From Actinomycetota bacterium (GTDB lineage Bacteria > Actinomycetota > Actinomycetes > Mycobacteriales > Mycobacteriaceae), in NCBI GenBank assembly GCA_018268465.1, contig JAFDWN010000030.1, positions 148,626-212,625 of the forward strand: DNA of 64,000 nucleotides, written 5' to 3'. The notes under the pieces are model-generated. The model was not told the origin of the DNA and ran no database searches. It saw only the letters and a list, made by a program, of their open reading frames with translations. Position 1 is the first letter of the stretch. Each line of letters begins with the position of its first letter. The translations under genes and the position numbers were made by a program. Positions 59,710 to 64,000 of the stretch are shown piece by piece.

Positions 59710-59740
59710 AGAGCCGGTGACCCCGCGGGGCACCGGCTCT
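59710..59740 (+). terminator. Intrinsic terminator after the permease
   Basis: A 10-bp stem AGAGCCGGTG / CACCGGCTCT with a G/C-rich inner hairpin, followed by GATTCTTCGC. It lies between the permease and the convergent 46-residue protein gene and may serve both. Confidence 0.8.
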
Positions 59741-59760
59741 GATTCTTCGCTATTGCCGCG

Positions 59761-59901
59761 TCAGTCGTTCCCGTAATGCCGCTCGGCGATCGCCAGCAAC
59801 TCGTTGCGCATCGTCGAATCGGGCATCGCCGTGATGCGGGCGTAGAGGCGGCGGCGATTGTTGGCCCGCTTGAGGTTTGCGCGGAACTGCGCGATGGACA
59901 T
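59761..59901 (-). CDS. Conserved small basic protein
   Basis: 46 residues from ATG 59901, with AAGGAG upstream. The whole chain reads as an amphipathic, Arg-rich protein (FRANLKRANNRRRLYARITA; MRNELLAIAERHYGND). Short proteins of this pattern occur in actinobacteria; function unknown. Longer frames upstream have no support. Its promoter region contains a 13-bp inverted repeat (59952-59992). Confidence 0.7.
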   Translation of the reverse strand: MSIAQFRANLKRANNRRRLYARITAMPDSTMRNELLAIAERHYGND

Positions 59902-59951
59902 CTGTCTCACTCCTTGTGATCCCCCGGATCCCGGGGTTTGGTTCGTTGCTC

Positions 59952-59992
59952 GGTGTCCGGGACGAACGAGGATCACCCGCGTCCCGGACACC
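59952..59992. repeat. Perfect 13-bp inverted repeat, 15-nt spacer
   Basis: GGTGTCCGGGACG (59952-59964) is exactly repeated in inverted form at 59980-59992. It lies upstream of the 46-residue protein gene and about 160 bp before the lipoprotein start; no T-tract follows. A related TGTCC...GGACA dyad occurs near 39012-39049. Confidence 0.7.
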
Positions 59993-60050
59993 TCCCATGC
60001 TCCTTGTTAACGGCATGTAAATCCAAGTTACGGTCGTGTGAGATTGCAGA

Positions 60051-60068
60051 CACGTGCGGTAGCACGTG
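60051..60068. promoter_or_regulatory. 18-bp palindrome upstream of the SLT-DUF1460 gene
   Basis: CACGTGC-GGTA-GCACGTG, a perfect 7-4-7 dyad about 80 bp before the start of the lipoprotein. Possible operator. Confidence 0.45.
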
Positions 60069-60148
60069 ATCCACACGACGCTCGGCGCCGTGTTGGCGCA
60101 AGAAGTCCTGGCGTCCACGACCATTCGCATGGAGGATCGGGACCAACG

Positions 60149-61852
60149 ATGACCAACCCGTCTCACCTCGACGCGCCTCACGCAGCCCCGCGTTGCGGCA
60201 CCTTCCGTCGCGTCGCGCCGGTCGTCGCGGTGTCCGTCGCGCTCTCACTTGTCGGGTGTTCGGAGCCGCATTCGCCCGCCCCGACGACCACGGCCGGCAC
60301 CCCCGCCACCAGCGCTCTCCCTCCGCCCCCACCGCCGGCGCCCGACGCGTCGCACCGGGAGCTGGCGTCAGACCCGGCGCAGCTCGCCGACGACCTGGTT
60401 GCCGACGAACACGCGCTACGCGACCCCGCATCGCCCGAGGCGGTGCTGGACGCGGCCGCGTACCGCCAGCAGGCGGCCTACCGCATCCTCGGACGCCATC
60501 CGGAGTGGGATCCGATCGCGCGCCCACGAATCCCGCCGTCGCTGTTGACGACCTACGACCGCAATATCGACGCGCGTCGCGAACTCGGCGCACTCGGTGA
60601 AGGCGCCGTGGCCAGAACCACCCTGCCGGCCTGGCGGATCGTCGCGCCGGCTCCGGCCGACGAACTGCTCGGCTACTACCGCGACGCGCAGGAAGCGTCC
60701 GGCGTCGACTGGGCGCATCTGGCGGCGATCAACCTCATCGAGACCCGGTTCGGCCGGATTGCCGGTGTGAGTTCGGCGGGTGCGCAGGGGCCGATGCAGT
60801 TCCTGCCCTCGACGTTCGCCGCCTACGGCGGTGGCGGCGACATCCATTCGCCCCGTGACAGCATCATGGCTGCCGGGCGGTTCCTCGCCGCCCACGGTTT
60901 CGCGCAGAATCGCGAAAACGCCCTGTACCGCTACAACAATTCGTACCACTACGTGCGGGCGGTCAACGACTACGCCGCCGTCCTGACCGCCGATCCCGCC
61001 GCCTTCACCGGCTACTACCGGTGGGGCGTGTACGTCACCACCACCGCCGGTGACGTGCTGCTGCCGATCGGCTACGCCGAGACATCACCCATTCCCGTCG
61101 CGGATTACCTTGCCCGCCAATCGGAATCGTCACCGGCCGTGCGGATCTCGACCGGCAGCGACCAGATTCTGCAGCGTCTGCTGGCCACCAGACGTGCCAC
61201 GGAAGCGGACCCGGCCGCGCTGGCCGAGGTGCTCTCCGGGCAGTTCCTCGGCACACCCTATGGCGCAAACACACTCGTCGGCTCCGAAACGGTGCCCGAA
61301 CAACTCGTCGTCGACCTGGAGAAGGTCGACTGCTTCACCTACGCCGACTACGTCGAAGCTCTCAAACGCGCCGAGGACCGCGACGAATTCATCAAGGCAC
61401 TCATCGCGGTCCGCTACAGGGACGGCGTTGTGGAGTTTTCGACGCGCAAGCACTTCTTCACCGACTGGGCGGCGGCGCCCGCGATTGCCACCGACATCAC
61501 TGCGAGTTTGGGGGCCAACACGATTCGGGTGGAGAAACGGCTCAACGAGCGGGATTCCGGCGGGCTGTATCTCCCCGGGCTGCCGGTGGTGTCGCGGACG
61601 ATCTCCTACATTCCCAGTCAGGACGTCGACGGCAGCGTGCTCAGCCGACTACGCACCGGTGACTACATCGGGGCGTATGCGAAGGACGGCGGCCTCGACG
61701 TCACCCACGTCGGCATCTTCGTCGAGGGGCCGGACGGACCCGTCCTGCGCAACGCGTCATCCCTGAGCGCGAACGACAAGGTGGTCGACAGCCCACTGCG
61801 GGACTATCTGACGACCGTGCCCGGAATCGTGGTGCTGCGGCCGATTCGGTGA
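60149..61852 (+). CDS. Lipoprotein fusing lytic transglycosylase (SLT) and DUF1460 amidase domains
   Basis: 567 residues from ATG 60149. The signal ends in the lipobox LSLVGC (Cys37). Residues about 165-300: SLT-type goose-lysozyme-like domain, catalytic Glu198 in INLIETRFGRIAGVSSAGAQ, then GPMQFLPSTF and YRYNNSYHYV. Residues about 350-565: DUF1460 (NlpC/P60-like) with catalytic Cys395 in KVDCFTYADYVEALKR and His in DVTHVGIFV. One enzyme would cut the glycan, the other a stem peptide or related amide. The gene is convergent with a cupin gene, with 1-bp separation. Confidence 0.92.
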   Translation: MTNPSHLDAPHAAPRCGTFRRVAPVVAVSVALSLVGCSEPHSPAPTTTAGTPATSALPPPPPPAPDASHRELASDPAQLADDLVADEHALRDPASPEAVLDAAAYRQQAAYRILGRHPEWDPIARPRIPPSLLTTYDRNIDARRELGALGEGAVARTTLPAWRIVAPAPADELLGYYRDAQEASGVDWAHLAAINLIETRFGRIAGVSSAGAQGPMQFLPSTFAAYGGGGDIHSPRDSIMAAGRFLAAHGFAQNRENALYRYNNSYHYVRAVNDYAAVLTADPAAFTGYYRWGVYVTTTAGDVLLPIGYAETSPIPVADYLARQSESSPAVRISTGSDQILQRLLATRRATEADPAALAEVLSGQFLGTPYGANTLVGSETVPEQLVVDLEKVDCFTYADYVEALKRAEDRDEFIKALIAVRYRDGVVEFSTRKHFFTDWAAAPAIATDITASLGANTIRVEKRLNERDSGGLYLPGLPVVSRTISYIPSQDVDGSVLSRLRTGDYIGAYAKDGGLDVTHVGIFVEGPDGPVLRNASSLSANDKVVDSPLRDYLTTVPGIVVLRPIR

Positions 61853-62317
61853 TCATCCTCGCGGGGGCCCGACGACCTCCATCTGATACGTCTCGGCCAC
61901 AGCGGTGACCCGTTCGACGAATGTGGCGGCATCGATGTCCTCGTCACCGATGGCGTGCGCGAGGTACTCCTCGATTCCCGGTGGCGACACGATGACGAGC
62001 AGCTTCGCCGGACCGCTTCCGGCATTCCAGAACGTGTGCACGGTACCGCGCGGGATCAGCACGAATGCGCCTGCCGTCCCCGAGACGACCTCGTCGCCCA
62101 CCTGGATGCCGACCTCACCCTCGAGAACGTAGAACGACTCATCCTCGGCGTGGTGAATGTGTTGCGGAGGCCCCTCGCCGGTAATGGTCGCCTCGGCGAG
62201 CGCGTAAGCGCCCCTGGTGTCGTCGGAGCTGGCCTTGACCACAAACGGATGCCCGGGAACCCGCACGGCAGGGCCTTCGCCGGGACCGAGGATCACCGGC
62301 TTCTGGACGAACGACAT
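61853..62317 (-). CDS. Cupin-domain protein
   Basis: 154 residues from ATG 62317, with GGAGAGG upstream. The cupin motif 1 is GPPQHIHHAEDESFYVLEGE (G..H.H..E..Y.L.G) and motif 2 PRGTVHTFWNAG (P.G..H...N), so a metal ion is likely bound by His and Glu residues. Small single-domain cupins act as dioxygenases, isomerases or sensors; which applies here is unknown. Its 3' end meets that of the SLT-DUF1460 gene. Confidence 0.9.
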   Translation of the reverse strand: MSFVQKPVILGPGEGPAVRVPGHPFVVKASSDDTRGAYALAEATITGEGPPQHIHHAEDESFYVLEGEVGIQVGDEVVSGTAGAFVLIPRGTVHTFWNAGSGPAKLLVIVSPPGIEEYLAHAIGDEDIDAATFVERVTAVAETYQMEVVGPPRG

Positions 62318-62532
62318 GATGGAACCTCTCCGTAGGTGTTGGGTCAAGCGAAAAGCTATTTGGCGCAATGCCATTTGACCTTCGGCTCGATCGAATTCAG
62401 CTGGCCGCCCGCCACACCGGCGGGCACCTATTGATGATGCGGACCACGGTCCGTATTCGCTTGGAGGCGGTGGGGAGAAGGTATGGAGAATTCGTGGAGA
62501 TCCCGTCACCGACGGGTGGATGCACAGCAAAA

Positions 62533-62558
62533 CGGGCCAGGACTTTCGTCCTGGCCCG
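62533..62558 (-). terminator. Intrinsic terminator next to displaced tRNA 3' end
   Basis: A perfect 11-bp stem (CGGGCCAGGAC / GTCCTGGCCCG), GAAA loop on the minus strand and TTTTG after it. It starts directly after a tRNA-like CCA end at 62561, as expected of a terminator of a tRNA gene read leftward. Confidence 0.8.
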
Positions 62559-62560
62559 TG

Positions 62561-62572
62561 TGGTGGAGCTAA
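62561..62572. repeat. Displaced tRNA 3'-end fragment (likely attachment site)
   Basis: TGGTGGAGCTAA is identical to the first 12 bases of the tRNA-Ala 3' end at 25446-25457, in the same orientation, but no tRNA body follows on its right. With the adjacent terminator it marks the left junction of an element that should end at an intact tRNA beyond base 64000. Confidence 0.6.
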
Positions 62573-62585
62573 CTGTCATGTTCAC

Positions 62586-62646
62586 AGTGTCTTCCGCGTG
62601 AGCTGTACGCCATCAGGTCGGCGTGGGCAAGAAGGAGTGTCTTCCG
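62586..62646. repeat. Pair of 11-bp direct repeats, 50 bp apart
   Basis: AGTGTCTTCCG occurs at 62586-62596 and 62636-62646. Located just inside the proposed island end; could be integrase arm-type sites or regulatory sites. Confidence 0.45.
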
Positions 62647-62828
62647 GTCGGTTGTCTCCGACCGTCTCCAAGACCCAACCGGGCCTACTGAATGAACAGC
62701 GCCCGGTTGAGTCCAGGCTGGTGGGGAAATTGACGGCCACGGCGGCGTGCCTGCGCACGGCGGGCAGCAAACCGTGCCTACGCTTCGGACGAGAGACCCA
62801 CAGAAGTGTGGCATCGGGAGGCGAAGCG

Positions 62829-63821
62829 GTGAGTGGTCGGGGCTGGGGACCTTGGTCCCGAATCAAGCTGGAAGCGCTCTCGGACTACCTGAACGCGTTC
62901 ACGCGGGCGTCGAAGACGGCGAAGTACACGCTCTACCTCGACCTGTTCGCCGGCGCCCCCGACAACTTCGAACGCGGCACCGGCAACGTCATCCTCGGCT
63001 CAGGCCACAGGGCTCTGTCGACTGAACCCGCCTTCGATCGCGTCGTGCTCTGCGAACTCCAGCAACGCACCGCAGACACCCTGCGCAAGAAGCTGGAGGC
63101 CGCGCACCCAAACCGGGATCTCGTGGTCCTGCCCGGCGACTGCAACGTCGAGATCCCGAAGCACCTCAACACCTACGGCCTTAGCTGGCGACGCGGTGCG
63201 GCTGTGTTCGCGATGGTCGACCAGTACAGCGCCGAAATCACCTGGGACACACTCCGATACCTCGCGAACTGGCGGCAGAACCAGCGCGGATTCAAGATCG
63301 AGCTGTGGCTCTACTTCGGCCACGCGCTACTGCCCCGGGGCCTCCAATTCACCGGCGACGAGCCCGATCCCGAGTACGCACAGCGGGTGGACCGGATGTT
63401 CGGCACGCCCCAGTGGCGTGAACTATGGCAGGCACGCCGGGATCGCATGCTCAACGCCGAACAGTTCCGCAACGAACTGGTAAACCTCATGCGGTGGCGA
63501 CTGGAGAAGGAACTGGGCTACGCGACCACGATCCCGCTCGAGTTCACGAACACGAACGGCCACCCGATCTACACGGTGATCTTCGCGTCGGCGAACGCGA
63601 CTGGTAACAAGATCATGGAATCAGTGTTCGCCAAGCACGGCGTAGCGCTCGAGAAGATGCGCACCACCAGGAAAGTCGAACGACGGGTCGCGAAGGACAG
63701 AGACGAGGGCCTGTTCGGGACAGAGGAGCTCGTCGAGCTGGCGACCAAGGCCCCTGTCCGCGAACCGCTGGCACCACCCGTCGAACCGATGCGGTACGCG
63801 CTGGACGACGATCACGCCTAA
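62829..63821 (+). CDS. tcmP: Three-Cys-motif partner protein TcmP
   Basis: 330 residues from GTG 62829 (GGGAGG upstream). It begins with the family signature GWGPWSRIKLEALSDYLNAF and YTLYLDLFAGAPDNF, followed by TGNVILGSGHRAL. This is the partner of the three-Cys-motif (Gp37/Gp68, DUF5131) protein, found with it in phages and genomic islands; the molecular role is not established. The N-terminal DLFAG region is like methyltransferase motif I. A remnant of the three-Cys partner lies directly downstream on the other strand. Confidence 0.9.
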   Translation: MSGRGWGPWSRIKLEALSDYLNAFTRASKTAKYTLYLDLFAGAPDNFERGTGNVILGSGHRALSTEPAFDRVVLCELQQRTADTLRKKLEAAHPNRDLVVLPGDCNVEIPKHLNTYGLSWRRGAAVFAMVDQYSAEITWDTLRYLANWRQNQRGFKIELWLYFGHALLPRGLQFTGDEPDPEYAQRVDRMFGTPQWRELWQARRDRMLNAEQFRNELVNLMRWRLEKELGYATTIPLEFTNTNGHPIYTVIFASANATGNKIMESVFAKHGVALEKMRTTRKVERRVAKDRDEGLFGTEELVELATKAPVREPLAPPVEPMRYALDDDHA

Positions 63822-63985
63822 CCGGTTGCGGCGGAGGGCATCTCGTCCCAGAGCTGACCGTCGAGTTCGCGGCCGAACGCCTTCGGGGTACGGCCACCCC
63901 ACTGCACCGTTGACTGCACCAACTGACGCGCTCGACTTCGGACGGCCGGTAGTGCGATTGACTGGACCCCGAGAGTTGTCAATGG
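63818..63985 (-). pseudogene. C-terminal remnant of a three-Cys-motif / phage Gp37-Gp68 (DUF5131) gene
   Basis: On the minus strand, 55 codons end with VQWGGRTPKAFGRELDGQLW followed by DEMP, which closely matches the conserved C-terminus of DUF5131 proteins (QWGGRTPKAGGRxLDGRxWDE). The preceding residues fit the family poorly and an in-frame TGA interrupts the frame at 63986-63988, so the gene is either decayed or frameshifted; the window ends before this can be settled. It overlaps the tcmP stop tail-to-tail. Confidence 0.55.
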
Positions 63986-64000
63986 TCAAGTGGAAGTATC

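Larger units (their letters stand above)
62318..62828. other. Non-coding junction: cupin promoter, tRNA remnant, left end of the island
   Basis: No supported gene. It contains the cupin promoter region, a G/C-rich hairpin near 62405-62427, the terminator and tRNA 3' remnant (62533-62572), two 11-bp direct repeats (62586 and 62636) and an inverted repeat CAACCGGGC/GCCCGGTTG (62676-62684 and 62701-62709). Confidence 0.6.

Noticed and set aside
62573-62600. A stem-loop that mimics a tRNA T-arm next to the tRNA 3' remnant
   Set aside because: Stem and loop lengths fit, but the loop lacks TTC and no anticodon arm can be built further on, so it is not a tRNA gene.
1-64000. CRISPR array or cas genes
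   Set aside because: No set of regularly spaced repeats and no Cas-like protein is present; the repeats found are IS ends, operators or terminators.

Overview
The window is 64 kb of high-G+C actinobacterial DNA, most likely from a fast-growing mycobacterium (Mycolicibacterium type). The evidence is its G/C-rich third codon positions, many GTG starts, GTGA/ATGA gene overlaps, Tat and Sec lipoproteins, DUF4189 and DUF4185 secreted proteins, a cyclase-ATPase regulator, TAXI-TRAP transport and a PTS-dependent dihydroxyacetone kinase. No named strain can be asserted from sequence alone.

Layout. 1-8.0 kb: the 3' part of a GGDEF-EAL protein, an FAD protein, two TetR regulators, a PAS protein, a DMT exporter, a GlcD-type oxidase and a short minus-strand operon with a minimal PTH2-like protein. 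8.3-15.5 kb: two predicted Tat lipoprotein redox enzymes (a berberine-bridge-type FAD oxidase and a cytochrome P450) on either side of a 1081-aa cyclase/ATPase regulator, then a SHOCT membrane protein. 15.8-23.9 kb: a LuxR/MalT-type regulator with no ordinary start codon for its complete P-loop domain, an orphan VapC, a lipoprotein, an Lrp-like regulator, an Old Yellow Enzyme, and a TetR/metallo-hydrolase divergon with three operator half-sites. 24.1-25.5 kb: an IS481-type element inserted in the 3' end of tRNA-Ala(GGC), with a 16-bp duplication that leaves the tRNA intact. 25.6-31 kb: MFS-pgm, then crcB-crcB-DUF190 (fluoride export), DUF488 and IclR.

31.8-36.7 kb is an aquaglyceroporin-dhaK-dhaL-dhaM operon in which DhaM is fused to HPr and Enzyme I, so most of the phosphorelay comes from one transcript. 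36.9-42.8 kb: an acyltransferase, a secreted protein, a DUF4242 protein, a large LuxR-family ATPase and a methyltransferase. The last two are linked to DUF4242 by a shared 13-bp motif at matching distances upstream of both flanking genes. 42.8-47.1 kb: a TAXI-TRAP uptake system and a diaminopentanoate-dehydrogenase-like enzyme. 47.3-50 kb: three secreted proteins.

50.2-59.7 kb is the largest coherent unit. Nine tightly packed minus-strand genes (GntR regulator, Cache sensor, class I P450, 3Fe-4S ferredoxin, ferredoxin reductase, glutamine-synthetase-like ligase, a leaderless binding protein, two class-I amidotransferase hydrolases) face a divergent APC permease. The P450/ferredoxin/reductase/GS-like combination resembles the mycobacterial pip/mor loci for cyclic secondary amines, here extended by the two hydrolases, the binding protein and a sensor. 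60-62.3 kb: a lipoprotein fusing a lytic transglycosylase to a DUF1460 amidase, and a cupin. From about 62.57 kb to the right edge an apparent island begins: a displaced tRNA 3' end with its terminator, a pair of direct repeats 50 bp apart, tcmP, and a degraded end of its three-Cys-motif partner.
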